64,000 nucleotides of DNA from Variovorax fucosicus (GCF_030316825.1 NZ_JASZYU010000001.1:682001-746000); one strand, 5' to 3'. Positions 53,277 to 62,502 are shown, counted from the stretch's first letter. Program-made: numbers and translations. The notes: generated from the letters alone by a model not told the origin.

Positions 53277-56252
53277 TTATGCCTTTTCTACGTTGCAGAC
53301 CGTGGTCTTGGTTTCCTGCATCATGGTCACGCTGTCGTAGCCATAGGTGGTGCCGGTATTGATGGCCTCACCGCGCACGATCGGCGCCGCGCCCTTCGGG
53401 TAGTGCGGCAGCATGTCCACGCCTTGCCAGCGGCCCGAGAAGTGGAACGGCATGAACACGGTGTCGGGGCCCACGCGCTCGGTCACCAGCGCCTGCACGT
53501 TGAGCCTGGCGCCGGTCGGCGTGTGCACCCAGGCGCGCTCGCCGTTGCGGATGCCCTTTTCTGCCGCAACCTTCGGGTTGATCTCGATGAACATCTCCTG
53601 CTGCAACTCGGCCAGCCAGGGGTTGGAGCGCGTTTCCTCGCCACCGCCCTCGTACTCGACCAGCCGGCCGGAGGTCATGACATACGGGAACTTCTCGGCC
53701 AGCTTGTCGGCGATGTTCTTTTGCTGCACGCTCTTGTAGAGGGTCGGCAGGCGCCAGAAGGTCGCCATGTCGTTGTGCGTCGGGTACTTGGCCATCAGGT
53801 CGGGCCGGTTGCCGTAGAGCGGCTCGCGGTGCTGCGGAATCGGGTCCGGGAAGTTCCAGACCAGCGCCCGTGCCTTGGCATTGCCGAACGGGTGGCAGCC
53901 GTGGTTCTTCATGAACACGCGGATCATGCCGCCCGAGCTGTCGGTCTTCCAGTTCTTGCCTTCGGCCTTGGGCTTCTCGGCCTCGGTGAGTTCGTCCCAC
54001 CAACCCAGCTTCTTGAGCAGCACGTGGTCGAGTTCGGGGTAGCCGGTCGTGATGTCGGCGCCCAGCGAATGCGAGCCGTCCTCGGCCAGCAGGTTCTTGC
54101 CGTCGCGCTCCACGCCGAAGTTCGCACGGAAGTTGCCGCCGCCTTCCATCACGTGCTTGGAGGTGTCGTAGAGGTTGGGCGAGCCCGGGTGCTTGAGTTC
54201 GGGTGTGCCGTAGCAGGGCCATGGCAGGCCGAAGTAGTCGCCCCCGATGTCGTAGCCGTTGACCTTGTCCTTGAGCGGGCCCTTGGCCTTGAGCGTGCGC
54301 ACGTCGAAGGCGCCCATGTTGCGCATGTGCGCCTGCAGCCGCTCCGGGCTCTGGCCGGTGTAGCCCACGGCCCAGCAGGTCTTGTTGATTTCGCGCAGGA
54401 TGTCGTCGGGCACGGGCTCGTCCATGCCCTTGACCTTCTGCATCTTGTAGTTCTTGCTGAGCTCCTTGCCGAAGCCCAGGCGGTCGGCGAACTGCTGCAT
54501 GATCATGTGGTCGCTGCGGCTTTCCCAGAGCGGCTCGATGACCTTCTCGCGCCATTGCAGCGAGCGGTTCGACGCCGTGACGGAGCCGCTGGTCTCGAAC
54601 TGCGTGCACGCGGGCAGCAGGTAGACGGCGCGATTCGGATTGAGATCGCCCTCCTTGCCCGGCATCGCAGCCATCGCAGCCGTGGCCGAAGGATACGGAT
54701 CGACCACGACCAGCAGGTCGAGCTTGTCCATTGCCCGCTTCATCTCGAGCCCGCGCGTCTGCGAGTTCGGCGCATGGCCCCAGTAGACGACGCCGCGCAG
54801 GTTCGAGTCCTGGTCGATCAGCTCGTTCTTCTCGAGCACGCCGTCGATCCAGCGCGACACCGTGATGCCGGGCTTGCTCATCATCGCGGGCGACGCGTAG
54901 CGGCTCTTGATCCACTCGAAGTCGACGCCCCAGGTGGCGGCGAAGTGCTTCCACGAACCTTCGACCAGGCCGTAGTAGCCGGGCAGCGAATCAGGGTTCG
55001 GGCCCACGTCGGTTGCGCCCTGCACGTTGTCGTGCCCGCGGAAGATGTTGGTGCCACCGCCACTCTTGCCGACGTTGCCAAGCGCCAGCTGCAGGATGCA
55101 CGAGGCGCGCACGATCGCATTGCCGATGGTGTGCTGCGTCTGGCCCATGCACCACACGATGGTGCCCGGGCGGTTTTCATTGAGCCAGGTCGCGACCTTG
55201 AGCACCTGCGCCTCTTTCACGCCGCAGGCCTCCTCGACCTTGTCGGGCGTCCACTTGGCCAGCACCTCTTCGCGCACCTTGTCCATGCCGAACACGCGGT
55301 CGTTGATGTACTGCTTGTCTTCCCAGCCGTTCTTGAAGATGTGGTGCAGGATGCCGAACAGGAAGGCGATGTCTGAGCCCGAGCGGATGCGCACGTATTC
55401 GTCGGCCTTGGCCGCGGTGCGGGTGAAGCGTGGATCCACCACGATCATCTTGCAGCCATGCTCCTTGGCATGCAGCATGTGCAGCATGCTCACCGGGTGG
55501 GCCTCGGCGGCGTTCGAGCCGATGTACATCGCGACCTTGGCACCGCGCATGTCGTTGTACGAATTAGTCATGGCGCCGTAGCCCCATGTGTTCGCCACGC
55601 CCGCCACCGTGGTCGAGTGGCAGATGCGCGCCTGGTGGTCGCAGTTGTTGCTGCCGAAGAAGCTGACGAACTTGCGCAGCAGGTAGGCCTGCTCGTTGCT
55701 GTGCTTCGACGAGCCGATCCAGTAGACCGAATCGGGCCCGCTGGCCTGGCGCAGTTCCTTCAGCTTGGCCGTGATCTCGTCGAGCGCCGTGTCCCAGCTG
55801 ATGCGCTGGTACTTGCCGTCGACCAGCTTCATCGGATAGCGCAACCGGTACTCGCCGTGGCCGTGCTCGCGCAGTGCGGCGCCCTTGGCGCAGTGCGCGC
55901 CCAGGTTGATCGGCGAATCGAACACCGGCTCCTGCCGAACCCAGACACCGTTCTCGACCACCGCGTCGGTGGCACAGCCGACCGAGCAGTGCGAACAGAC
56001 GGTGCGTTTGACCTCGACCTTGCCGGCGCCGACGTTCGAAACCTTGCCTTCGGCAGCGCCTGCCCGGCGCATCAGCGTGAGCTGGCCGGCCGCGAGGCCG
56101 ACGCCCACGCCCAGGCCGGAGCGCCGCAGGAAGGCGCGCCGATCCATGGTCGGCAATGCGTTGGCGAGGCCGCGGCGCAGGCTGTGGACGAACGGCGATG
56201 AAGAGGCGCGCGTGGTGGCTTGAGCGCCGGACTTCTTGGGTGTCAGCAACAT
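53277..56252 (-). CDS. fdoG: Formate dehydrogenase alpha subunit (molybdopterin, TAT-exported)
   Basis: Catalytic subunit of 991 residues that oxidises formate to CO2. The TAT signal DRRAFLRRSGLGVG follows a 35-residue lead (residues 1-35). The [4Fe-4S] ligands are C86, C89, C93 and C121. The active-site metal ligand is Cys (ARICHSTT, C211), so no selenocysteine is used. The conserved GQTQHTIGNA and GGGTNIFRGHDN follow. Periplasmic location is inferred from TAT. The ATG at 56252 is used; an internal ATG at 56147 would still keep the twin arginines. Mo or W use cannot be told. Confidence 0.95.
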   Translation of the reverse strand: MLLTPKKSGAQATTRASSSPFVHSLRRGLANALPTMDRRAFLRRSGLGVGVGLAAGQLTLMRRAGAAEGKVSNVGAGKVEVKRTVCSHCSVGCATDAVVENGVWVRQEPVFDSPINLGAHCAKGAALREHGHGEYRLRYPMKLVDGKYQRISWDTALDEITAKLKELRQASGPDSVYWIGSSKHSNEQAYLLRKFVSFFGSNNCDHQARICHSTTVAGVANTWGYGAMTNSYNDMRGAKVAMYIGSNAAEAHPVSMLHMLHAKEHGCKMIVVDPRFTRTAAKADEYVRIRSGSDIAFLFGILHHIFKNGWEDKQYINDRVFGMDKVREEVLAKWTPDKVEEACGVKEAQVLKVATWLNENRPGTIVWCMGQTQHTIGNAIVRASCILQLALGNVGKSGGGTNIFRGHDNVQGATDVGPNPDSLPGYYGLVEGSWKHFAATWGVDFEWIKSRYASPAMMSKPGITVSRWIDGVLEKNELIDQDSNLRGVVYWGHAPNSQTRGLEMKRAMDKLDLLVVVDPYPSATAAMAAMPGKEGDLNPNRAVYLLPACTQFETSGSVTASNRSLQWREKVIEPLWESRSDHMIMQQFADRLGFGKELSKNYKMQKVKGMDEPVPDDILREINKTCWAVGYTGQSPERLQAHMRNMGAFDVRTLKAKGPLKDKVNGYDIGGDYFGLPWPCYGTPELKHPGSPNLYDTSKHVMEGGGNFRANFGVERDGKNLLAEDGSHSLGADITTGYPELDHVLLKKLGWWDELTEAEKPKAEGKNWKTDSSGGMIRVFMKNHGCHPFGNAKARALVWNFPDPIPQHREPLYGNRPDLMAKYPTHNDMATFWRLPTLYKSVQQKNIADKLAEKFPYVMTSGRLVEYEGGGEETRSNPWLAELQQEMFIEINPKVAAEKGIRNGERAWVHTPTGARLNVQALVTERVGPDTVFMPFHFSGRWQGVDMLPHYPKGAAPIVRGEAINTGTTYGYDSVTMMQETKTTVCNVEKA

Positions 56253-56267
56253 GGGGTGTTGTCCTCG

Positions 56268-56495
56268 TCAGGTCGAAGCGGTCTGGTAGTAGCGCTTGAC
56301 GTGCTCGCTCAGCGAGTAGCCGCCGCCATTGGCGGGGGCTGGCGGGAGCACCGGCGCGGCTTGCACTTCAGCGGGCGCATCGCCCCCCCGGGGCAACACC
56401 GCGACGGCGGCAGCAGCCGCGCCGACAGCGGCAGCGCCTGCGAAGAAACGGCGGCGTGAGGCCGGCATGGCGGCGGTGGAATGGCTGTCCTGCAT
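56268..56495 (-). CDS. Formate dehydrogenase region TAT-target small protein
   Basis: Protein of 75 residues with a twin-arginine signal SRRRFFAGAAAVGAAAAAVAVLP and a short tail GYSLSEHVKRYYQTAST. This matches the small family found before FDH alpha genes (formate dehydrogenase region TAT target). Role unknown; it may help TAT delivery or assembly. It is the first gene of the FDH row and 15 bp before alpha. A GGAG ribosome site precedes the ATG at 56495. Confidence 0.85.
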   Translation of the reverse strand: MQDSHSTAAMPASRRRFFAGAAAVGAAAAAVAVLPRGGDAPAEVQAAPVLPPAPANGGGYSLSEHVKRYYQTAST

Positions 56496-56520
56496 ATCAA
56501 CTCCAGGAGTGGCTGGGCTT

Positions 56521-56545
56521 GCAAACCAGATATGAACTGATTTGC
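56521..56545. promoter_or_regulatory. Inverted-repeat operator candidate upstream of the FDH genes
   Basis: Arms GCAAACCAG (56521-56529) and CTGATTTGC (56537-56545) are reverse complements with one mismatch, separated by 7 nt. On the minus strand a TTGGAC (56575-56580) and TATCCA (56553-56558), 16 bp apart, give a possible promoter just upstream, so the palindrome lies near the start of transcription and 26 bp before the first FDH-row ATG. It is an operator by inference. Confidence 0.45.
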
Positions 56546-56604
56546 ATACGTTTGGATACTAGTCCAGACCCTGAGTCCAAAACCTACTGGTAAGTCATTA
56601 TTTT

Positions 56605-57231
56605 TTAGAACGATCCGTCCAGCATGTCGAAGCCCTGGGCTTCGACGCCGACGAACGCGTGGGTGAAGCCGGCCAGTGCCGCGTAGAGCCGCGCTTTCGG
56701 ATGCTGCAGCACCGCGTCGCACATCGCCGGCACCCAAGGCTGCACATGGCGCGCGAAGAAGGCCTGCTGCTCCTTCAGGTTGGCCACGGCCACGTCGTCG
56801 CCCGCGATCAGGTAGCGCATCACTTCGCACAGGCAGGCGATGTGGTCTTCGGTTTCGCCGATGGTTTCGTCGCGCGCGAGGCCCAGCCGCGCCACGTCGG
56901 TTCGCAGCTGTGCCAGCGGCTTGTCGTTGAGGAAACCGCTGAGGTAGTGCGAGCCGTAGAGCAGCACCTCGGGCTTGCCGATGCCGCCGAACAACGCGTC
57001 GTATTCAGCGCGCGCGCCCGCCGCATCGGTGCCGCGCGCCGCGCCGACCAGCGCACGCCAGGGCTCTTCGAGAAAGCCGCCGGCGGCCGGTGCCTCGGTG
57101 ACCGCGACGCCGAGCGCGCCGAGCAGCTCCGCGTCGGGCGGCGCGAACCACAGGCGCGCCAGCAGGCCATAGACCTCGGCGCGCGCGATCTCCTCGTCGA
57201 GGGCGGAAGACAGCGGTGGAGATTCGTTCAT
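56605..57231 (-). CDS. TorD/DmsD-family molybdoenzyme chaperone
   Basis: All-helical chaperone of 208 residues. It has the TorD pattern: RAEVYGLLARLWFAPPDAELLGAL at the N-terminus, EYDALFGGIGKPEVLLYGSHYLSGFLNDKPLAQLR in the middle, and EDHIACLCEVMRYLI near 130. Such proteins bind TAT signals of molybdoenzymes and hold them until cofactor is loaded. The likely client is FDH alpha. The ATG at 57231 overlaps the ferredoxin stop (ATGA), and it lies 109 bp before the TAT-target gene. Confidence 0.9.
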   Translation of the reverse strand: MNESPPLSSALDEEIARAEVYGLLARLWFAPPDAELLGALGVAVTEAPAAGGFLEEPWRALVGAARGTDAAGARAEYDALFGGIGKPEVLLYGSHYLSGFLNDKPLAQLRTDVARLGLARDETIGETEDHIACLCEVMRYLIAGDDVAVANLKEQQAFFARHVQPWVPAMCDAVLQHPKARLYAALAGFTHAFVGVEAQGFDMLDGSF

Positions 57232-59363
57232 GGGTCGGTGATCCTGGTTTCGTTCTGCGCGCTGAACAGGTCGATGACACGGCAGTCGCTGCACATCTTG
57301 AGACGCTCCAGCGCCTCGCCCTGGAACATCGCATGGCCGGCAAGGCGACCCAGCATCGCCTCGATCGCCTTCTGCGTGCCGAACGGCTTGCTGCAGCGCA
57401 CGCAAGCCCAGGGCTTGGCCTCGTTGAGCACCACCTGCTGCTTGCGCTCGGGCCCTGCCAGCAGGCGCGGCACCAGCGCGATCGAGTCTTCGGGGCAGGT
57501 GCTTTCGCACAGGCCGCACTGCACGCAGTTCTTCTCGATGAAGCGCAGTTGCGGCGCGTTGGCATTGTCGAGCAGCGCGCTGGCCGGGCAGGCACTCACG
57601 CAGGCCAGGCAGAGCGTGCAGGTGTCCTTGTCGACCGTGATGGCACCGAACGGCGCACCGGCGGGCAGCGCGATGGCCAGCGCCTGCACGGCGGGTGCCG
57701 CCTTGAGCGCAGGCGCTTCATCGATCAGATGGTCGAGTACGAGCTCGAGCGTGCTGCGCTTCTCGGCGCCCACCGCAAAGCGCGCGACCTGTGCCGGCAG
57801 TTGCTGGCGCGTGGCGCCCAGGCCGGCCAGCGCGGCATCGAGCGCGGCCGGTGTGGTCGCCTCGATCAGATGGAAGTGAGTGCCTGCGTAGCCAAGCCCG
57901 CGCAGCAGCGTCTGGGTCATCGTCATCTGCTGCTGCAGCGCCGCGACGTACTGCGGCGCCTCGTCACCGGTCGTCAGCACCGCGATCTGCGAGGCACCGA
58001 AGGCGATGGCGCTGAGCCACAGGTCGATGCCGACGCTGGCCACATGCATCAGCGCCAGCGGCATCACGTTTGCCGGCACGCCGCGCACGCGTCCGAGTTG
58101 CGCGGCGCGGCCCAGTTCGCCAATCAGTGCCTGGCCGCGTTCCTCGCTGTGCAGCAGCAGCGCCGCGTCGCGCCCGCCGGCCTTCGCGTAGGTCGACAGC
58201 AGCGTGCGCATCTTGCGGCCCTGGTCGGGTGTGCGCGGGTAGGTGTAGCCGAGCGCGCCGGTCGGGCACACGGTGCTGCAGGCGCCGCAGCCCACGCAGA
58301 GATTCGGGTTGACGACGATGCGTTGCCGCGCCGTGTCGCTGCTGATCGCGTGCGCCGAGCAGACCTCGATGCAGGCGTTGCAGCCGACCACCTCGTTGCG
58401 GCTGTGGGCGCACAGCTTCTGCTTGTAGTCGAAGAACTTGGGCTTCTCGAACTCGCCGACCAGCTCGCGCAGGCGCAGCAATGTCTGCAGGCCTTCGGCG
58501 TTGGCAAGGCCGCCGGCCAGATGGAAGTAGCCCTGCGGCGGCGCATGCCAGTCGATCAGCGGCGCGGCGCCGAGGTCGAGCACCAGGTCGAACGCGGCGT
58601 CGAGGGTTTCGGGCGGGCGCGCAAAGTCGATGGCGCCGGCCACGCGGCAGGCACGCTCGCAATCGCGGTGCGAGGTGCATTTGCTGTTGTCGATCTGGTA
58701 GTCGAGCCCGATCGCCTGTTCAGGGCAGGCCACGACGCAGGCATTGCAGCGCGTGCAGAGGTCGAGGTCGATCGCGTTGTCGCGTGTCCAACCGAGCTTG
58801 AACGCGCCGAGCCAGCCGGCGAGCGATGCGATGCGCCCCGCAATCACCGGGTAGCGCCGCTCCTGCATGCCGCCGGCTGCACCCGGCCCCTGCGAAAAGA
58901 TCGTGATGTCGAGCGACTCGCCCACCAGCGCTGCGGCGCGCTCTGCTTCATCGAGCGGGCCGACGATCAGCAGCCGGCCCTGGCTTGCATAGCCCACGGT
59001 GGCCACCGGCTCCGGATCCGGCAGGTGCGCGGCCGCGAGCAGTGCCGCGATCTTCGGCATCGCGCTCCTGGCATCCCGGCTCCAGCCGCCGGTCTCGCGG
59101 ATGTTGACGAAGCGGATCACCGATCCGGCTTCGGCCGCGCCGGGCGTCTGCTCGGCCAGTTCGGTGAAGAGGCGCTTCTCCTGCGTGCAGGCCACGACGA
59201 TGTCGTCGCCGCTGCCAAGGGCACGCTGGAATGCCGGCGCCTCGCGGCGGCACAGGCTCGAATGGAGCGTGAGCGGTTGGGGCTCAGCCAGCGCCGCGCC
59301 GAGCGTCTTCGGCTCGAGCGGCATCGTCTGGTTGCAGTCGCAGATCAGCGTCTTGGTGGGCAT
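57228..59363 (-). CDS. Large poly-[4Fe-4S] ferredoxin of the FDH accessory module
   Basis: Protein of 711 residues from the chosen start MPTKTLICDCN. There are several Fe-S clusters by motif: CTRCNACVVACP, CTSHRDCERAC, CNACIEVCS, CVGCGACSTVCP, CTLCLACVSACP, CVQCGLCESTCPE, then a final CVRC and CSDC. The middle domain (about 340-530) looks like an HdrA/FdhB-type region. It probably passes electrons between partners in formate metabolism. A longer start at 59393 is possible. It overlaps the DUF3306 gene by 80 bp at its 5' end. Confidence 0.85.
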   Translation of the reverse strand: MPTKTLICDCNQTMPLEPKTLGAALAEPQPLTLHSSLCRREAPAFQRALGSGDDIVVACTQEKRLFTELAEQTPGAAEAGSVIRFVNIRETGGWSRDARSAMPKIAALLAAAHLPDPEPVATVGYASQGRLLIVGPLDEAERAAALVGESLDITIFSQGPGAAGGMQERRYPVIAGRIASLAGWLGAFKLGWTRDNAIDLDLCTRCNACVVACPEQAIGLDYQIDNSKCTSHRDCERACRVAGAIDFARPPETLDAAFDLVLDLGAAPLIDWHAPPQGYFHLAGGLANAEGLQTLLRLRELVGEFEKPKFFDYKQKLCAHSRNEVVGCNACIEVCSAHAISSDTARQRIVVNPNLCVGCGACSTVCPTGALGYTYPRTPDQGRKMRTLLSTYAKAGGRDAALLLHSEERGQALIGELGRAAQLGRVRGVPANVMPLALMHVASVGIDLWLSAIAFGASQIAVLTTGDEAPQYVAALQQQMTMTQTLLRGLGYAGTHFHLIEATTPAALDAALAGLGATRQQLPAQVARFAVGAEKRSTLELVLDHLIDEAPALKAAPAVQALAIALPAGAPFGAITVDKDTCTLCLACVSACPASALLDNANAPQLRFIEKNCVQCGLCESTCPEDSIALVPRLLAGPERKQQVVLNEAKPWACVRCSKPFGTQKAIEAMLGRLAGHAMFQGEALERLKMCSDCRVIDLFSAQNETRITDP

Positions 59364-59901
59364 CGTGTTCTTGGCTGGCAGGTTGCGTTGCATCGGCAAC
59401 GGCAACCGGCGGGCTGGGAGGGCTCTCGGCAGGGTCGGACTGTGCCACGGCGGGCACGGCTTCGGGCTCCTCTTCCTGGAACAGGTTCAGAAACTTTGCG
59501 CTCGCCATCTGGCGCAGCGTGCTCTCCGGGAGCGGCGCGGGGTTGGAATAGTCGTCGATGTAGATGTCGAGCCGGTCCATCACATTGAAGTGCGGATCGG
59601 CAAAGAGCTTCCTGAGCGCCGCGTTCTTGACGTCGGCGGCCACGGCCTTGGCGAGGAAGGGCTTGAAGTCGGAGTCGATGGTGAGCGACGCGGCGTCGGC
59701 CAGCGTGAGCGGTGGCGGGGTCGGAGTTTCTCCTTCCCCTTCCGGGGGAAGGCCGGGATGGGGGCTCGCGGCCGGCACAAGAGCGGCCATGGCCCCACCC
59801 CCGCTCTCCTGCGTCGGGGCAGGGAGCAAGTCCTTCTTCTCCTGCTCCAGCACCTCCAGCTTGCGGCGCGACCAGCGTCCCAGAAAGCCTTCATCAGACA
59901 T
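59284..59901 (-). CDS. DUF3306 protein
   Basis: Protein of 205 residues. The N-terminus GFLGRWSRRKLEVLEQE is the DUF3306 hallmark, with DFKPFLAKAVAADVKNAALRKLFADPHFNVMDRLDIYIDDYS as the core. The tail after about residue 140 is Pro/Ala-rich and low in complexity. Function unknown. It overlaps the DUF3305 gene by 8 bp at its start and the ferredoxin gene by 80 bp at its end. The last 27 codons are thus shared with the ferredoxin in another frame. Confidence 0.85.
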   Translation of the reverse strand: MSDEGFLGRWSRRKLEVLEQEKKDLLPAPTQESGGGAMAALVPAASPHPGLPPEGEGETPTPPPLTLADAASLTIDSDFKPFLAKAVAADVKNAALRKLFADPHFNVMDRLDIYIDDYSNPAPLPESTLRQMASAKFLNLFQEEEPEAVPAVAQSDPAESPPSPPVAVADATQPASQEHDAHQDADLRLQPDDAARAEDARRGAG

Positions 59902-60484
59902 CGCCGGCACCCCTGCCCTGCTTCTTTTCGGTCGACACGGTTGCGGGGTTGCCGAAGCGGTCCACCAGCGGCCGGAAGCTTTCGGGGCGGCGGCGGCGCT
60001 TGGGCTCGACCACGTAGTGCGCATCGATGAAGCTGCTGAGCCAGCCGATGACATCGACCGGCGCCGGCACCTGGTCCACATACTCCTGTGCGTCGAGCCA
60101 GCGGCCCGCGTCGTGGTAGCTCAGGCTCACCGCCACCGGCCGCGCGATCGGCCACTCGGCCAGCGTCGGCTGCTCGTCCATGCGCCAGAGCACGAACCAG
60201 CAAGGGGCCTCGGTGGTTGCGTTGAGGTAGTAGCCCTCGAGATCGTCGCGGAACAGCTGCACCTGGAAGCCCGGATGCAGCCAGCGCTGGGCCTGGTCGT
60301 CCTGCGTCAGCAGGCGCGGCTCGCGGCCAAAGCCCGGCTCGTCGCGCACCACGCTGTCGAGCACCCAGCGCCAGGGCTGCCAGCGGCTCGCCGGCCCATG
60401 GATGCGCTCGCGCCGCAGCACCACGGCCACGTCGAGCGTGGGTCGGGCGGTGTCGGCGGACGAAGCGGCGTCGGAACTGGACAT
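59894..60484 (-). CDS. DUF3305 protein
   Basis: Protein of 196 residues. The core resembles DUF3305: LDVAVVLRRERIHGPASRWQPWRWVLDSVV, then FRDDLEGYYLNATTEAPCWFVLWRM and VSLSYHDAGRWLDAQEYVDQVP. Its C-terminus is basic (EPKRRRRPESF). Function unknown, but DUF3305 and DUF3306 travel together with FDH accessory genes. The ATG at 60484 was chosen; one at 60496 is possible. It is the first gene in the accessory row. Confidence 0.85.
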   Translation of the reverse strand: MSSSDAASSADTARPTLDVAVVLRRERIHGPASRWQPWRWVLDSVVRDEPGFGREPRLLTQDDQAQRWLHPGFQVQLFRDDLEGYYLNATTEAPCWFVLWRMDEQPTLAEWPIARPVAVSLSYHDAGRWLDAQEYVDQVPAPVDVIGWLSSFIDAHYVVEPKRRRRPESFRPLVDRFGNPATVSTEKKQGRGAGDV

Positions 60485-60550
60485 ACGGCGCACCATAGCC
60501 GATGCGCAGCGGCGGCGGTGGATTGCGGCGGTTTCGACCCTGGTGCCGAC

Positions 60551-61645
60551 CTATGCAGTCGCCCGCACGATGCGCGCCACCAGTGCCATGACGGCGTCGT
60601 TCTGCCCCGCAAGTGCCCCGATCTGCGGCGCGGTCGCGGCGGTGGCCACGGCCAGCCGCAGTTCGGGCACCAGCAATGCGAACTGCGCGCCGTAGCCCCA
60701 GCCCCACGCGACCCGCCTGCCGTGCAGCAGGCCGGTGAACCACAGGTAGCCATAGCCCACGTCGGTGACCGGCGTCACGCGCCAGCTGGCCGGGCCGTGC
60801 GGCCGCGTGCTGTCGGCAACCCAGGCGGCCGGCAGCACCTGCGTGCCGCGCCAGCGGCCGCCATCCACCATCGTCCAGGCCAGCTTCAACATATCGCGCG
60901 TGCGCAGCGAGAGGCCACCGTACGTGATCGGGTTGCCGGCGCGGTCGCGCCGCCAGGCAAAGCGCTCGATGCCCAGCGGAGCGAACAGGTCGCGCGCAGC
61001 CACGTCGGCCAAGTCGAGACCGTGCGCGCGCCGGAGGATCGGCGACAGCAGGCCCACGGCCGCGTCGTTGTAGCTCCATGCATCCGGTCGTGCGGCCGGG
61101 TTCGCGGGCAGGTCCAGGGCAAAGCGCACCGGATCGGGTGCGGCGGCGAATGCGTTAGTTTGCGTCGTCCAGTCGAAGGCAAGCCCGGTGCGGCCGAGAA
61201 GGATTTTCTCCAGCGTGATCCCGGCCACCGCCGAGCCCGGCACCTGCGCCGCAGCGTCCGGCAGCAGTTGGCCGACCGTCGCCGACAAGCCGGGGAGCGT
61301 GCCCTTCTGCAACGCCTGCCCGACCAGCATCGAGCTCACGCTCTTGGTGACGGAGTTGATCGCCAGCAGATCGGCGGCCGACGCGCCGCCGTAGTAGCGC
61401 TCGCCCACCAGCACGCCGTTGCGCACCACCAGCAGGCTGCGCAGCGGCGGCAGTTGCGCGCCGTCGCGCAGCACGTCGGCCAGGGCCGCGGGGTCGATGC
61501 CCTGGCTTTCGGGGGCGGCGGTTTGCCAGTCCGACGGCACCACGCCGGGGACCTTGCTGGACTGCGGCCCGCTGCGCATGCCCCCGCACCCCGTGGCCAG
61601 TGCCGCGGCCGCGCCGGCGAGCATCAGTTCGCGTCTTGAAGTCAT
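60551..61645 (-). CDS. Beta-lactamase-fold serine hydrolase, probable lipoprotein
   Basis: Class C beta-lactamase/DD-peptidase-type fold, 364 residues. The SxxK motif is SVTK in INSVTKSVSSML, the YxN motif is YND in WSYNDA, and the third motif lies near WGWGYGAQF. The N-terminus MTSRRELMLAGAAAALATGCGG contains twin arginine and a lipobox-like ATGC, so a TAT-exported lipoprotein is likely. These serine hydrolases are often esterases, not drug-resistance enzymes. The ATG at 61645 has an AGGAG ribosome site. Confidence 0.88.
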   Translation of the reverse strand: MTSRRELMLAGAAAALATGCGGMRSGPQSSKVPGVVPSDWQTAAPESQGIDPAALADVLRDGAQLPPLRSLLVVRNGVLVGERYYGGASAADLLAINSVTKSVSSMLVGQALQKGTLPGLSATVGQLLPDAAAQVPGSAVAGITLEKILLGRTGLAFDWTTQTNAFAAAPDPVRFALDLPANPAARPDAWSYNDAAVGLLSPILRRAHGLDLADVAARDLFAPLGIERFAWRRDRAGNPITYGGLSLRTRDMLKLAWTMVDGGRWRGTQVLPAAWVADSTRPHGPASWRVTPVTDVGYGYLWFTGLLHGRRVAWGWGYGAQFALLVPELRLAVATAATAPQIGALAGQNDAVMALVARIVRATA

Positions 61646-61707
61646 CGAGTCTCCTGTCGGTCGTTGGAGGAACGTCAGCCGAAATTGAAGCACAGACGCT
61701 GGCGCGC

Positions 61708-62502
61708 TCACGCAAACGGATAAGGCCCCTCGAACTCGCCGATGGCACTGAGATGGCTCACCATGCCGTGCTCCGCGCTCCACAGGTGCAGCATGCAGGC
61801 GGGCGTGCCCAGGTACGACTGCGGTGGCGCGTCGGGGCGCAGTTGCAGGGCGATCTCCGTGGTGGTGCTCGGGCAGGCGCACACCACGGTGCCGGCCCAG
61901 CGCCGCAGCATGGCCCGGTGCACATGTCCGCACAGCACGATCTCGATGTTGTCGAAAGCGCGCAGCACCGCCTCGAGCGGTTCCGGCGCCATGTAGCGGT
62001 AGTCGTCCATGTACGGAATGCCGCTCACGAACGGTGGGTGGTGCAGCATCACCAGCGTGGGTTTGTGCGGGTCGGCAGACAGGGTGGCGTGCAGCCAGCG
62101 CAGGCCTTCGGGCTCGATGTGCCCATGGTGCCGGCCCGGCACGCAGGAGTCGAGCGCGACGATGCGCACCGGATGCGCGTCGTCGCAGTAATGCAGCGGC
62201 CCTTCGGCGGGCAGCCGGCACTGGTCGGCGAAGGCAGCGCGGAAGTTGTCGCGATGGTCGTGGTTGCCGGGAATCACGAGCCACGGAATCGTCAGCGCGG
62301 CCAGCAGGGCTCGCACCTGCGCGTACTCCTCGGGCCGCCCTTCTTCGACCAGGTCACCGGTGAGCAGCACCAGGTCGGGCCGGCGATCCAGTTGCTGCAG
62401 ATGCCGGATGGCGTCGGCCAACATGCGGTTGGAGTCCGCCACGCCGTGGTACAGCATGCCGGCGGGGCGAACATGCGGGTCGGAAAGCTGGGCGATCAGC
62501 AT
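61708..62502 (-). CDS. CpdA-type metallophosphodiesterase
   Basis: Calcineurin-like phosphoesterase of 264 residues with metal-ligand motifs DPH (residues 8-10), GDLVEEG, GNHDHRD, HHPPF and GHVHR, in the order seen in CpdA/YfcE-type enzymes. It may degrade cyclic nucleotides; the true substrate is not shown by sequence. The ATG at 62502 gives MLIAQLSDPHVRP. It lies 62 bp upstream of the beta-lactamase-fold gene on the same strand. Confidence 0.88.
   Translation of the reverse strand: MLIAQLSDPHVRPAGMLYHGVADSNRMLADAIRHLQQLDRRPDLVLLTGDLVEEGRPEEYAQVRALLAALTIPWLVIPGNHDHRDNFRAAFADQCRLPAEGPLHYCDDAHPVRIVALDSCVPGRHHGHIEPEGLRWLHATLSADPHKPTLVMLHHPPFVSGIPYMDDYRYMAPEPLEAVLRAFDNIEIVLCGHVHRAMLRRWAGTVVCACPSTTTEIALQLRPDAPPQSYLGTPACMLHLWSAEHGMVSHLSAIGEFEGPYPFA

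Noticed and set aside
60551..61645. Beta-lactamase-fold gene as an antibiotic resistance gene
   Set aside because: SxxK and YxN fit the wider serine-hydrolase family, and the lipoprotein/TAT start and motif spacing point to an esterase or peptidase-like enzyme.
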